Source: Bryobacterales bacterium
GTDB taxonomy: Bacteria; Acidobacteriota; Terriglobia; Bryobacterales; UBA6623
Reading direction: 5' to 3'
DNA length: 64,000 bases
Assembly (NCBI GenBank): GCA_022826925.1
Contig: JAJDTX010000150.1
Coordinates: 80,392-144,391, forward strand
The translations under genes and the position numbers were made by a program. The notes under the pieces were generated by a model. That model worked only from the letters and a program-made list of their open reading frames with translations. It searched no databases and was not told where the DNA came from. Below, piece after piece: positions 34,138 to 44,420 of this stretch. Numbering within the stretch: position 1 is the first letter of the stretch; each line of letters begins with the position of its first letter.

Positions 34138-36675
34138 GTGCCGACGCCCTTCCGCCTGTCCTTGCTGCTAGCCAGCCTCTGGATCCCGCAGCTCGCAGCG
34201 CAGACGGCCCAGATCGATTTTCGTACCGATATCGAGCCGATCTTCCGCCAGCGCTGCGTGGCATGCCACGGACCGGCCAGCCAGTCCGGGGGCCTGCGCC
34301 TCGACGGTGCCGCCGCCGCGATGCGCGGCGGCTACTCGGGGCCGGCGATCAAGGTTGGCGACGGCGCCGGCAGCCGGCTTGTTCAGATGCTCAGCCGGCC
34401 CGCTTCGGAAGGCCCGGTAATGCCGCTCGAGGGCGAGCGCCTCCCTGCCCAACAGATCAACCGTATCGCGGCCTGGATCGATCAGGGAGCGGTGTGGCCG
34501 GATTCCCGCGCATCGGGCACAGAACCCAGCCCAGACGCGGCGCATTGGTCTTTCGTACCGCCCGGCCGGCCGAAGATCCCAACGACGCGGGCCGCGGGCT
34601 GGATGCGGAATCCGATCGATTCGTTTATCGCGGCCAAGCTGGAATCCGCGGGCCTCGAAGCTTCACCGGAAGCGCCCCCGGCCGTCCTGCTGCGACGTCT
34701 GAGCTTGGATCTGACCGGGATCCCGCCAAGCCCCGGCGAAATTACTGCGTTCTCCGGCGGAGAGACTAGCTACGAGCAGGCCGTCGAGCGCCTGCTGGCA
34801 TCCCCGCACAGCGGCGAGATGCAGGCCCTGCACTGGCTGGACCAAGCGCGCTTCGCCGAGAGCGATGGCTATCAGGCCGATTACATCCGTCCCTACGCGT
34901 GGCGCTGGCGACACTGGGTGATCGATGCGTTCAACCGCAACCTCGGGTTCGACCGATTCACAGTCGAGCAAGTGGCCGGGGATCTGATCGCGGGCGCAGA
35001 CCGCGGCCAAGTCGTCGCAACCGGGTTCCACCGCAACGCCCTCCACAACCGAGAGGGCGGCTTCCCCCTCGAGATGGACCGGGTGGAGCGTGTCGTTGAG
35101 CGGACCAGCACTGCCGCGACAGTCTGGCTGGGCCTGACGGCCGGATGCGCCCGATGTCACGATCACAAGTTCGACCCGATCAGCCAAAAGGACTTCTACA
35201 GCCTGTACGCATTCTTCAACACCGCAATCGAGCGCGACATCGACGCCCCGCTGCCAAGGGAGCGGCGAGCATACATGGCGCGCCGTCCCGAGTTCGAGAG
35301 GCGGCGGGCGGAGCTGTTCGCGCGGTACCGGGTCCCGGAGCTGCAGGACTACTGGGAACGTCGCATCCTCGCAGCTGCGACCGACCCTGGCACAAGCCTG
35401 GAGCCGATCTGGAAGATCCTGTGGGACCTGCTCGAGTTCGAGCTGGACGGCGGGACCGAGACGGTCCGCGCGGCACCCGAACGACGCACCGCCAAACAAA
35501 GCGACCGATTGTCCGCGTACTTCGTAGGGAATGTTGTAGGGGGGTATGACTTTCAAACGCCGGAGGGCTTTGAAGGCCTAGAATTCGCCGAGCTGAAGCG
35601 GGAATTCAAGGCACTGCAAGAGCGATTCCCTGCCCTCACCCAGGCTTACACGATGGCCGAGAACCCGGACCCGCCCGATACTCGGATCTTGGTTCGCGGG
35701 GACTACCGCAACCCCGGGATTCGGGTAGACCCGTCCGCGCCGTCCACCCTGCCGCCGTTGCCAGCCGGCAAGCGCGACCGCCTCGCGCTGGCCGAGTGGT
35801 TGGTATCTGGCAACAACCCCCTCACGGCGCGGGTCACGGTCAACCGGCTCTGGCAGCGCTACTTCGGAACGGGCCTGGTCTCGACCTCGGACGACTTCGG
35901 AACGCGTGGAGAGGCCCCCAGCCATCCCGAGCTGCTCGACTGGCTGGCGGTGGAATTCATGGAGAACGGCTGGGACACAAAGGCCTTGATCCGCCTGATC
36001 GTAACGTCCGCAACCTATCGGCAGTCCTCGGATGTCCGCCCGGACCTCTCGGAAATCGATCCTGCGAACCGGCTGCTCGCGCGCCAGTCGCGCATCCGGC
36101 TCCCCGCGGAGATCATCCGGGACTCGGCTTTTGCCGCGGCAGGATTGCTCGACCGCCGAATCGGCGGGACCAGCGTGCGGCCGTACCTGCCCGAAGGGGC
36201 TACCGAGATCGGATTCGGAAACTTCGTGAAGTGGCCGCAGAGCGAAGGCGCGGACAACTTCAGGCGAGGCTTGTATATCTTTCGCCAGCGCACCCTGCCG
36301 TACCCGCAGCTGGAAACGTTCGACGCGCCCGACAATGTCCAAGTCGTCTGCAAGCGGGACCGCTCGACCACCCCGCTGCAAGCCCTCACGCTGCTGAACG
36401 ACCCGGTTTTCGAAGAAGCGGCCCTGCACTTGGGAGAACGGATCCAACGCGAGGGCGGGCCAACGGTGGATCAGCGCCTCAGCTATGCGTTTCGACTGTG
36501 CGTGGCGCGGGAACCCAGCGCCGCCGAGTTGCAAAGGCTGGCTGCGTACCACGACAGGCAACGACAGATCTTCAACGAGGAAGCCGAAACGTCTCAGTCT
36601 GTAGAGGACGATGCGGTGTGGGCCGCCGTGGCGAGCGTACTACTCAACCTAGTGGAGTTCGTCACGCGCGTGTGA
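34138..36675 (+). CDS. PSD1 cytochrome c-type protein (PSCyt1-DUF1549-DUF1553, no insert)
   Basis: A protein of 845 aa. The signal peptide is FRLSLLLASLWIPQLAAQ and the haem motif is CVACHG at residue 40. DUF1549 includes DLTGIPPSPGEI, WLDQARFAESDGYQADYIRPYAWRW and GCARCHDHKFDPISQKDFY. DUF1553 includes NPLTARVTVNRLWQRYFGTG, HPELLDWLAVEFMENGWD and DRSTTPLQALTLLNDP. Only about 150 residues without a recognised domain separate the halves, where the other two PSD1 proteins here carry a LamG or a discoidin-like insert. No DUF1501 gene follows; the next gene is the TonB-dependent receptor. Confidence 0.9.
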   Translation: MPTPFRLSLLLASLWIPQLAAQTAQIDFRTDIEPIFRQRCVACHGPASQSGGLRLDGAAAAMRGGYSGPAIKVGDGAGSRLVQMLSRPASEGPVMPLEGERLPAQQINRIAAWIDQGAVWPDSRASGTEPSPDAAHWSFVPPGRPKIPTTRAAGWMRNPIDSFIAAKLESAGLEASPEAPPAVLLRRLSLDLTGIPPSPGEITAFSGGETSYEQAVERLLASPHSGEMQALHWLDQARFAESDGYQADYIRPYAWRWRHWVIDAFNRNLGFDRFTVEQVAGDLIAGADRGQVVATGFHRNALHNREGGFPLEMDRVERVVERTSTAATVWLGLTAGCARCHDHKFDPISQKDFYSLYAFFNTAIERDIDAPLPRERRAYMARRPEFERRRAELFARYRVPELQDYWERRILAAATDPGTSLEPIWKILWDLLEFELDGGTETVRAAPERRTAKQSDRLSAYFVGNVVGGYDFQTPEGFEGLEFAELKREFKALQERFPALTQAYTMAENPDPPDTRILVRGDYRNPGIRVDPSAPSTLPPLPAGKRDRLALAEWLVSGNNPLTARVTVNRLWQRYFGTGLVSTSDDFGTRGEAPSHPELLDWLAVEFMENGWDTKALIRLIVTSATYRQSSDVRPDLSEIDPANRLLARQSRIRLPAEIIRDSAFAAAGLLDRRIGGTSVRPYLPEGATEIGFGNFVKWPQSEGADNFRRGLYIFRQRTLPYPQLETFDAPDNVQVVCKRDRSTTPLQALTLLNDPVFEEAALHLGERIQREGGPTVDQRLSYAFRLCVAREPSAAELQRLAAYHDRQRQIFNEEAETSQSVEDDAVWAAVASVLLNLVEFVTRV

Positions 36676-36725
36676 GTCTGCCTTGGCGCAGGCCGCAGGA
36701 CACAGTTGGCCTCCGTGGCCCAGCG

Positions 36726-36755
36726 TTGGACACCACAAGCCCGCTCGTGTAGAAT
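36726..36755 (+). promoter_or_regulatory. Sigma70-type promoter of the TonB receptor gene
   Basis: TTGGAC (36726-36731) and TAGAAT (36750-36755) are separated by 18 bp, 94 nt before the ATG. This is the only place in the window where a good -35 accompanies a TAGAAT-type -10. Confidence 0.5.
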
Positions 36756-36849
36756 CGGGGCGGCCGGCCGACATCTGCACGGGTGCGGATCGGCTGGTTG
36801 ACGGGGGCAGTCCTGATTCACACGCTGCCCGCCGACTAGGAGCCAGACC

Positions 36850-39800
36850 ATGTTTCAGATTCCCCATCTTGCCCGCCGAGCTGCGCAGTTGCTGGCGGTC
36901 TGCGTCATCGTTGCCGCCGCCGCGTTCGGACAGAGCACGACAGGGGGCGTGAACGGAACGATTACCGATACGACCGGGGCGGTTGTGCCGGGCACGTCGG
37001 TCACCCTTTCCAACGTGGGGACCGGAGTGGAGGTAACCACCGCGGCGAACGCCAGCGGCTTCTTCGTGTTCGTCAATGTGCAGCCAGGCAACTACACTCT
37101 CGTCTCCGAACAAACCGGCTTCAAGACGGCCGTGTTGCCAACCTTCAACGTGGGCGTCAACCAGACCGTCACGCAGAATATCTCCCTCGAAGTAGGCAAC
37201 GTGACGGAAACGATCGAGGTGATGGCGCAAGCCGAGCAGCTCCAGCAGTCCACGTCCGAGCTGGGCACGGTGATTGGCGTCAAGCAGGTAGAGGACCTGC
37301 CCTTGAACGGCAGGAACTTCACGCAGCTTCTCACGCTCACGCCGGGCGCAACTCCCATTAGCACCGCCCAGAGCAGCGGCATTGGCAGCCACGACCTTGC
37401 CAACGTCGGGGTTCCGGGAGCGTCATTCTCCAACCCCTCCATCCACGGGCAGTGGAATCGCATGAACATCCACCTCCTAGACGGTGTCAACAATACGAAT
37501 TACATCGGCAACATGTACGTCATCCCGCCGATCATCGACGCCATCGAAGAGTTCAAAGTCCAGTCGCACAACGACAAGGCCGAATTTGGCGGTGTGCTCG
37601 GGGGCATCATCAATGTCATCTCCAAGACCGGCACCAATGAGTTTCACGGCTCGCTGTGGGAGTTCGTCCGCAATGACGCCCTCAACGCGCGCGATCCTTT
37701 CACGGATGAGTTCAACGTCAAGCCCGCGGCGTTCCGCCAGAACCAGTTCGGAGCGGCCGTTGGCGGACCGATCATAAAGAACAAGACATTCTTCCACTTT
37801 GCCTACGAAGGCTGGCGCTTCAGCAATCCACGGTCGAACCGCTATTACGTGCCGACGGATGCTCAGCTGGGCGGGGACCTCTCCAACTGGCCCACCGGCA
37901 TGAACATTTTCGACCCGCTCACAACCCGGATGGATCCCGATACCGGGGGATTGATCCGTGACCAGTTTCCCGGCAACGTGATCCCGTCTTCGCGCCTGAA
38001 CCAAACAATGCAAACCTACCTGAGGGGCTATTACGACAAGCCGAACCTGCAGGGCGATCCGCAATTCAACGTGATCAACCAAGATGCGGCAACCAACAAT
38101 GCAGACAACTTCCAAGTCCGCTTTGACCACCAGTTCAGCGAGCTGGACCGGGCTTGGGTTCGATACAGCAAGATCAATGGCGCACAGCTGACCCCGTCAA
38201 CTCAGCTGATCAATGAGGTCGGCGAGTTCCCGTTCGTCAACTACGGCGGCGGCTGGTTTCATAGCTTCTCTCCGACCGTGATCATGGATCACAGCTTCGG
38301 CTACGCCAAGGAGCCCTACCGGCAGGGCACGATTCCAGATGATGAAGTCGGTGACGGCCCGGCCCTAGCAGCCGGCTTCGGCAACCTTGAGGGCGTACGT
38401 GCGATTCCTTCGATTGCCATCGGCAGCGGCGGATTTGCAGGCGGCGACGTGGGGGCACTGCGAAGGATGGAAGGGCCGCTGGAGTTCCACTACGAGCAGT
38501 ATCACTACACCGGGAACCTAAGCTGGATTCGAGGGAACCACACCCTCAAGTTCGGAGCGCAGACTCTGCGCCACACCCTGACTCCCAACGCCACCGGTGG
38601 GATCAGCTTCAACTTCACCGAGGTGCCCACGCAAGGCCTCCGGCCAGGCGAGGTGGGATCGACGGGTGATCCAGTCGCCACGGCCTTGCTCGGAGTCCCG
38701 TCCCAGGTGTCAGGCGGACTGCCCTCATCGATTTTCTTCGGATACCAGACCTTCGGAGCCTACGTACAGGACGAGTGGAGGATAAGGCCCAACCTCACGC
38801 TGAATATTGGCCTTCGTTTCGACCACTTGATGTGGCCTGACGTGGAATCCTCCACCGGCCGGTTCAAGAACTACCAAGACCTTCACACGGGGGAATTCCT
38901 GCTGGGCCTTGAGTCCATGCCTCCGCCCTGCAATCAAGCAGGAATCGCGCCATGCATTCCGGGTGACGGCCTGCAGGACGTGCTGCACGGCGACAAGATC
39001 CGACTCGCTGATCACACGAGCATCGGCCCGATCCCCGTCTGGGACAACTGGCAGCCCCGATTCGGCTTGGCTTGGAGCATGAATCCTACGTCAGTTCTGC
39101 GGGTTGGCTACGGCATCGTGTTTGACCAGCTAACGGGGGTCAACCAATCTTGGCAAGGCTCAGGCGGGTGGCCCAATAACGATGGTTTCTTCCAGCCCGC
39201 GAACGCCGTCGGGGAGCAAGTCCAATTCATCGACGACCTTCGCAACAAGCTGGGGAGCCCGCTACCGGGCCCGAATCCGTGGGGCGATACGTGCTGGTGC
39301 GTCGACCGCGAAAACAAGAATCCCATCGGCCATCAGTGGAACGTCGAATTGCAACAGCAAGTCAGCCAGAATCTCGTGCTGTCCGGGGCCTACGTGGGGA
39401 GCATCAGCCGACGCCTCCAGATCACAGGGCTTGGCAACACGGCAGCTCCCAGTACAGGCACTGCGGAACAAGTAGCTGCGAGCAAACCGCAGCCTCACTA
39501 TCCCACGTTGTTCTGGGGTGACGACCGCGGGCGGTCCAGCTACCACGGCCTTGAGTTCAAGGCCGACAAACGGTTCTCGGGCGGCTTTTCGCTGCTCGCG
39601 TCCTACACTTGGTCGCGCGCCATCGACAACGGGGCGAGCGGCTTCTTTACCGCCGAGAACGGCCCGGGCGGTAGCTCGTACGTGCAGGACTTCTACAACT
39701 TGGAAAACAACAAGGGAGTCGCAGGCTACAACGTCCCACACTTCCTGTCGGTGTCTTCGGTTTGGGAACTGCCTGCCGGCAAAGGTAAGCGTATATTCAA

Positions 39801-40278
39801 CAGGGGTCCCGCCGCATGGGTGCTGGGAAACTGGCACGCCAATAGCCTGTTCCAGACCCGGAGCGGCCAGCCGGTCAACATGGTGGTCAGCGGCGACGTA
39901 GCCAACATCGGCAATACTGTCGCTTGGTGGAGCTACATGCGGCCAAATCTGGTCGGAGACCCCAACGCGGGCTCGCGCAGCTCAGCCAGATGGTTCAACA
40001 CGGACGCTTTCGAACCGCCCGCCTTCGGCAGTTTCGGCAACGCCGGGCGCGGACTGGTGTACACCGAGACTGTGACCTATCTGGACTTCTCGCTCTTCAA
40101 ACGCTTCGCTTGGGGCGACAGTCGCTGGGTGGAGGTGCGCTCGGAGTTCTTCAATGTCCTCAATCTGGCCAATTACGGCCCGCCGGACACCACGGTGCTC
40201 TCGCCCACCATGGGCAGGATTGTCAACACGATCGTGCCCATGCGCCAAGTGCAGTTCGGGTTGAAGATAATATTCTGA
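36850..40278 (+). CDS. Oar-like TonB-dependent receptor with carboxypeptidase-regulatory domain
   Basis: A protein of 1142 aa. The signal peptide ends near AAAAFGQ. An N-terminal CarboxypepD_reg/CnaB-like domain (GTITDTTGAVVPGTSVTLSNVGTG, about 35-115) precedes a plug domain (VEDLPLNGRNFTQLLTLTPG, about 150). A long outer-membrane beta-barrel ends in aromatic VQFGLKIIF, the BAM signature. Such receptors are abundant in Acidobacteriota and import glycans, peptides or chelates across the outer membrane with TonB energy. The substrate is unknown. It follows a PSD1 gene and precedes a TPR gene. Confidence 0.93.
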   Translation: MFQIPHLARRAAQLLAVCVIVAAAAFGQSTTGGVNGTITDTTGAVVPGTSVTLSNVGTGVEVTTAANASGFFVFVNVQPGNYTLVSEQTGFKTAVLPTFNVGVNQTVTQNISLEVGNVTETIEVMAQAEQLQQSTSELGTVIGVKQVEDLPLNGRNFTQLLTLTPGATPISTAQSSGIGSHDLANVGVPGASFSNPSIHGQWNRMNIHLLDGVNNTNYIGNMYVIPPIIDAIEEFKVQSHNDKAEFGGVLGGIINVISKTGTNEFHGSLWEFVRNDALNARDPFTDEFNVKPAAFRQNQFGAAVGGPIIKNKTFFHFAYEGWRFSNPRSNRYYVPTDAQLGGDLSNWPTGMNIFDPLTTRMDPDTGGLIRDQFPGNVIPSSRLNQTMQTYLRGYYDKPNLQGDPQFNVINQDAATNNADNFQVRFDHQFSELDRAWVRYSKINGAQLTPSTQLINEVGEFPFVNYGGGWFHSFSPTVIMDHSFGYAKEPYRQGTIPDDEVGDGPALAAGFGNLEGVRAIPSIAIGSGGFAGGDVGALRRMEGPLEFHYEQYHYTGNLSWIRGNHTLKFGAQTLRHTLTPNATGGISFNFTEVPTQGLRPGEVGSTGDPVATALLGVPSQVSGGLPSSIFFGYQTFGAYVQDEWRIRPNLTLNIGLRFDHLMWPDVESSTGRFKNYQDLHTGEFLLGLESMPPPCNQAGIAPCIPGDGLQDVLHGDKIRLADHTSIGPIPVWDNWQPRFGLAWSMNPTSVLRVGYGIVFDQLTGVNQSWQGSGGWPNNDGFFQPANAVGEQVQFIDDLRNKLGSPLPGPNPWGDTCWCVDRENKNPIGHQWNVELQQQVSQNLVLSGAYVGSISRRLQITGLGNTAAPSTGTAEQVAASKPQPHYPTLFWGDDRGRSSYHGLEFKADKRFSGGFSLLASYTWSRAIDNGASGFFTAENGPGGSSYVQDFYNLENNKGVAGYNVPHFLSVSSVWELPAGKGKRIFNRGPAAWVLGNWHANSLFQTRSGQPVNMVVSGDVANIGNTVAWWSYMRPNLVGDPNAGSRSSARWFNTDAFEPPAFGSFGNAGRGLVYTETVTYLDFSLFKRFAWGDSRWVEVRSEFFNVLNLANYGPPDTTVLSPTMGRIVNTIVPMRQVQFGLKIIF

Positions 40279-40327
40279 CCCGTGGTTCGATGGAGCCAGC
40301 AGCACGCCCCCGAGGTGGCCTAGAGCC

Positions 40328-41740
40328 GTGAGGCCAAGGCTCCCCGGGGGGCCTAGGCTAGGTTCCGTCAGGCCGCTCGCCAAAGCTTTGCCTCAACAGC
40401 CGGGATCGTCGCAGATTGGCTCAACAGCGTCGGCGCGTGCCGCGCCAAGTGGGGTCCCCGCACAACTTGGGCGGGCCTCGAGCGCCGATCTGCGCACACC
40501 TCAGTCGGCAACCGGCTCGCCGCCCGTTTCGTCCAGCCGCAGGCTATTGCTAGCGGGCGCTGTTGCGCTCGCTCTGGTCGCCGGGCCCTCCCGCGCCCCG
40601 GCCCAAGCGCCCGGTAGCTCCGCCCCGTCCCGCACCGATGAGGCGGCGGCGATGATCGAAGACGGCAATCTGAGCGAAGCGGTGTCGCTCTTGAAAGGGA
40701 TCACTCGCGCGAATCCCGACAACGCCGAGGCCCATTTGCTCCTAGGGGCTGCACTGTCCCTGGTACCGCAGCGGGGGGACTCGATCCAAGCTCTGCTGCG
40801 CGCTCTGGAACTGAGCCCCGATGACGCGCAGATCCACGCTTCAGCCGGAATGGCACTGGCGAAACTGGGTGAGCAAGACGCGGCGCTGCAGGTGTTCGAA
40901 CGAGCGGTCAAGCTGGATCCGCACCTAGGGGCGGCCCACCTGAACATCGCGATCATCTCAGCAGGCAAGGGAGAATTTCAGCGCGCGCTGCGCCACATTA
41001 CGACAGCGGTGAGTCTCGCGGCCGACGGCCCGCAGAGGGCACATCTCCACATGCTCAAGGGAAAGATGCATGCCGAGCGAGAGCAACTAGAGGAGGCTGC
41101 GGAGGAGTTTCGGAAGTCCATGGAGGGCAACCCTTCCAACGGCGAGGCCCACCTCGCTCTGGGCGTGACGCTCAAGCGCCTCCAGCGTGACGCAGAGGCC
41201 TATCCGCTGATAATGCAGGCAGTCGAGCTGCTTCCAGAAGATTCGACCGCGCACTACCAAGCGGCACTCGAGCTGCTCCGTCGCCGCGACGCCGGGGGAG
41301 CCGCCGACCACCTGCTGCGCGCGCACGAGCTCAGCCCAGAAGACCAGGCCATCCTGTACAACTTGACCCGGGCCCTGCACAGCGCCGGACGGCTTGCAGA
41401 GTCAGAGGTCTATCGCACGAAGCTGTCCGCCCTGATCGCGGTCGCTGATCGCGCTCGCGAGCACGAGCTCGAGACGGCTCGCCTGCACGGCGAGGCGGTT
41501 CGCCTAGAAGAAAGCGGCGATTACGCGACGGCGCTAGCCACCTACCAGAAGGTCTTGGAATTTGAACCGCTCAACGTCACAGCACGTCGCAACTACGCCC
41601 TGGTCCTGTGTCGCCTAAATCGCTGGGACGAGGGCATTGAGGAACTCGAGGCGATCCTGCGGGATAATCCCGACGACGCGGAGACAGCGCGAGTGCTGAC
41701 GATCGTCTTGGACCAGTCACAGCAAGTCTCGAAGCAATGA
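40328..41740 (+). CDS. Exported TPR-repeat protein
   Basis: A protein of up to 470 aa. Eight or nine tetratricopeptide repeats span about 100-465 (NPDNAEAHLLLGAAL, SPDDAQIHASAGMAL, DPHLGAAHLNIAI, NPSNGEAHLALGV, ELLPEDSTAHYQAAL, EPLNVTARRNYALVL). A signal peptide (RRLLLAGAVALALVAG) lies only at about residue 70, so the true start is probably not GTG 40328; TTG 40388 is the only other in-frame candidate and also leaves an extended N-terminus. TPR proteins mediate protein contacts; next to a TonB receptor it may be a periplasmic partner. Confidence 0.75.
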   Translation: MRPRLPGGPRLGSVRPLAKALPQQPGSSQIGSTASARAAPSGVPAQLGRASSADLRTPQSATGSPPVSSSRRLLLAGAVALALVAGPSRAPAQAPGSSAPSRTDEAAAMIEDGNLSEAVSLLKGITRANPDNAEAHLLLGAALSLVPQRGDSIQALLRALELSPDDAQIHASAGMALAKLGEQDAALQVFERAVKLDPHLGAAHLNIAIISAGKGEFQRALRHITTAVSLAADGPQRAHLHMLKGKMHAEREQLEEAAEEFRKSMEGNPSNGEAHLALGVTLKRLQRDAEAYPLIMQAVELLPEDSTAHYQAALELLRRRDAGGAADHLLRAHELSPEDQAILYNLTRALHSAGRLAESEVYRTKLSALIAVADRAREHELETARLHGEAVRLEESGDYATALATYQKVLEFEPLNVTARRNYALVLCRLNRWDEGIEELEAILRDNPDDAETARVLTIVLDQSQQVSKQ

Positions 41741-41890
41741 TCTACATGGCCAGGTCGAGAGTGCTACCCGTACAACACGAAACTGCAGCGGCTGCTCGAT
41801 GTGCGCGCGATCGGTGCGGCATGTCGGCGTGCCCGGTCGGGAAAGCCGGCCCGGCGATATGATCGCTCATTGATTCCCTGTCTCCTGCTT

Positions 41891-42664
41891 ATGGACCAAG
41901 AAACTCACGCGGCACCGATACCGCAGGAAATCGATCCCACTTCGGAACTGCCGATCGGTCCAAGAGTTGCCAACCCACGGCCTGCCGGTATGCCTGAACG
42001 CATCGTGCTCCAAGGGCGGTATGCACGACTCGAACCTCTCGACCCTGACACTCATCGGGACGATCTCTTCGCCGCCTCGAGCCCGCCGGATCGGGCCGCG
42101 CGCTTTCGCTACATGCCCGAGCCGGCACCAGCCTCGCTTGGAGAATTCGATGTCTGGCTCTCGGGGGCAGGTGCGTCTGCGGATCCCCTCTTTTTCGCAG
42201 TGATCGATCGCTCCACCAACCGAGTTGAAGGCCGACAGTCGCTGATGCGGATCAATCCCGCTCACCAGTCCATCGAGATCGGCCACATCTACTGGGGCCC
42301 GCGGATTGCAAGCACGCGAGTCGCCACCGATGCGATGTACCTGTTTGTCGTCTACGCCATGCAGACTCTTGGCTACCGACGCTTAGAGTGGAAGTGCGAT
42401 GCGCTGAACGCTCGGTCGCGCATGGCCGCGCGCCGATTCGGCCTGACCTATGAGGGAACCTTTCGCCGCGCCGCAATCGTTCGCAACCGAAGTCGCGACA
42501 CCGCATGGTTCGCAATGATCGCCGAGGAGTGGCCCTCGTTGAAGGTAGCCTACGAACGATGGCTCGCGCCGGACAACTTCGACGAGCTAGGCCAGCAGAG
42601 GGTCAGACTGAGCGAGCTGACCTTGGCCGCGATCGAGCAGCTGCATCGGTCAAGACGACGCTAG
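41891..42664 (+). CDS. GNAT family N-acetyltransferase
   Basis: A protein of 257 aa. The acetyltransferase fold covers about 35-205: LQGRYARLEPL, FAVIDRSTNRVEGRQSLMRI, IEIGHIYWG (core strand 4) and YLFVVYAMQTLGYRRLEWKCDALNARSRMAARRFGLTYEG, which includes the acetyl-CoA region. It is of the RimJ/RimL type that acetylates protein N-termini or small amines. The frame is open to 41801, but homology begins after ATG 41891. TATGAT lies 27 nt before it. Confidence 0.85.
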   Translation: MDQETHAAPIPQEIDPTSELPIGPRVANPRPAGMPERIVLQGRYARLEPLDPDTHRDDLFAASSPPDRAARFRYMPEPAPASLGEFDVWLSGAGASADPLFFAVIDRSTNRVEGRQSLMRINPAHQSIEIGHIYWGPRIASTRVATDAMYLFVVYAMQTLGYRRLEWKCDALNARSRMAARRFGLTYEGTFRRAAIVRNRSRDTAWFAMIAEEWPSLKVAYERWLAPDNFDELGQQRVRLSELTLAAIEQLHRSRRR

Positions 42665-42816
42665 ACGGGTAAGGCGTGGATTGCCGAGCCCAGAGATGGG
42701 TCGGGCACCTGCCCCTGCTCGGCACCATAGGCTTTGCCGCTCAGGACATGCCGAGTGCTTGGTTCACGAGGCAGCTCAACCCGGCCCGCGCCTGCGTCCT
42801 TCCGACCGGCTCCGAG

Positions 42817-42822
42817 TAGACT
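42817..42822 (+). promoter_or_regulatory. -10-like TAGACT upstream of second sulfatase gene
   Basis: TAGACT lies 77 nt before the ATG at 42900. Confidence 0.3.
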
Positions 42823-42899
42823 GAAGCTCAAGTGCCTGCCAAACTCCCAGCTCACGGGTCTGTCGGCTCGCTTCTGTCGTGACTTGCGCAACCCGGAAC

Positions 42900-44420
42900 A
42901 TGAACCGCCGCGAATTCACGTCCAGCTCGGCGCTTGGCGCCGCCGCCTTCATGGCTGGATGCTCAGGCGAGACTCGCCCGCCCAATGTGGTGGTGTGCCT
43001 CACCGATCAGCTGCGGCCGTTCGAAATCGGCTGCTACGGCAATCCGATAGTCCGCACGCCGCACGTGGATCGCCTGGCGGCGCAGGGATGCCGATTCGAA
43101 GTCGGAGTGACCAACAGCCCGGTCTGCTCTCCGGCCCGGGGCAACGTGCTCAGCGGCCAATACGCAAGGACCTGCGCGGGCTCCATCCGCAACGTCGGCT
43201 CGATCGGAACGACCCGCACCCGGCTACTTGACCCGACGTTACCCGAAATCCTGTCCTCGGCCGGCTATGACACCGGGCACGTGGGAAAGTGGCATGCGCA
43301 CGTGGATCCGTTCCTGCTGGGATTCGACTATGCCTACTACCCAGTCGAGATCCCCCATCGCTACTACGGGCGGGCGATGCGCGAGGCGGTTCGGGATGGG
43401 GACAGGCTGTCCGCCGATACCGGGACCGAGACAGTTGTCGATTCGTTCATGCCGCAAGCGGCAAGCGACAAGGCGCGCGAGTATATCCGTGCCAACAGGG
43501 ACCGCCCCTTCTTCTTGAACTACTGGGTCTCGCCGCCGCACATGCCCATCGGCCCGGGCAACCTGCCAGAGCGATACGACGGCATGTACAGCCGGGAGGA
43601 GGTGCTGCTGCGGGACAACGTCTACGACCAAGACGGCACCCTTTTCCGCGACGACTGGTGGTTCAAGGTCTACACCAAGTGGGACTATTTCTGGCGTACG
43701 CGCGGCGGCGCGCCGGATGCCCCCGGCGACGCCCTGCCGGAGGGCTTCGACCTTCGCGATCTGATCGCGCACTACTGCGCCGCGGTCACCTGCACCGACG
43801 ATCTGATCGGCGAGCTGCTGGCAGCGTTGGAGGAAAACGGAATCGCCGACAACACGATCATCGTGCTCACGGCGGATCACGGAGAGTTGCTCGGAAACCA
43901 CGGCACCTTCAACAAGGATCGCCTGTACGAGGAAGCGATTCGCGTGCCGATGATCTACCGCTATCCGAACGGCTTCGGCCCATCCGTCAATACGAGCCAA
44001 GTCGCATCGAACATTGACATCGCCCCAACAATCCTCGAAGCGTGCGGCTTGGCTATTCCGTCCCACATGCAGGGACAGAGCCTGACGCCAGTACTCGGTG
44101 CCGAGCGCGCGTCACTGGAGCGCGACTACGCCTTCATTGAGGCGGCGGGCTACCAAGGGGTCTCGTATGCGATGCCCTATTCCATGATGGGCATACGCAC
44201 GCCCACGCATAAGTATGGGATCGAGGTCGAGGAGGACGACCGAACGATCCGCAATGACTGCGCGGTCTTCCACGATCTGCGATCCGATCCGTACGAGCTC
44301 GACAATCTCGCGTCCCATGCCGAGCAGTTTCCAGAAGCCGCTCGACTGCGAGACACGCTGGTCGATTGGCATCGCGCAACACCATGGCTTGAAGTGCGGG
44401 ACGAATTGCCCCACTTGTAG
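42900..44420 (+). CDS. Tat-exported sulfatase
   Basis: A protein of 506 aa. A Tat lipoprotein-like signal (NRREFTSSSALGAAAFMAGC) precedes the sulfatase domain. PPNVVVCLTDQLRPFEIG gives the metal-binding Asp. The formylglycine motif reads CSPAR with Cys76, the Ala variant also accepted in the family. GKWHAH and LTADHGELLGNHG complete the site. The substrate is not evident; the sequence resembles choline-sulfatase-like and heparan sulfatase-like S1 members. It is probably transcribed separately from the GNAT gene. Confidence 0.9.
   Translation: MNRREFTSSSALGAAAFMAGCSGETRPPNVVVCLTDQLRPFEIGCYGNPIVRTPHVDRLAAQGCRFEVGVTNSPVCSPARGNVLSGQYARTCAGSIRNVGSIGTTRTRLLDPTLPEILSSAGYDTGHVGKWHAHVDPFLLGFDYAYYPVEIPHRYYGRAMREAVRDGDRLSADTGTETVVDSFMPQAASDKAREYIRANRDRPFFLNYWVSPPHMPIGPGNLPERYDGMYSREEVLLRDNVYDQDGTLFRDDWWFKVYTKWDYFWRTRGGAPDAPGDALPEGFDLRDLIAHYCAAVTCTDDLIGELLAALEENGIADNTIIVLTADHGELLGNHGTFNKDRLYEEAIRVPMIYRYPNGFGPSVNTSQVASNIDIAPTILEACGLAIPSHMQGQSLTPVLGAERASLERDYAFIEAAGYQGVSYAMPYSMMGIRTPTHKYGIEVEEDDRTIRNDCAVFHDLRSDPYELDNLASHAEQFPEAARLRDTLVDWHRATPWLEVRDELPHL

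Noticed and set aside
33876..34769. A plus-strand frame with a lipobox-like LLSLAC near its start
   Set aside because: After the first 90 codons it overlaps the PSD1 gene in another frame and shows no homology; the lipobox is likely chance.
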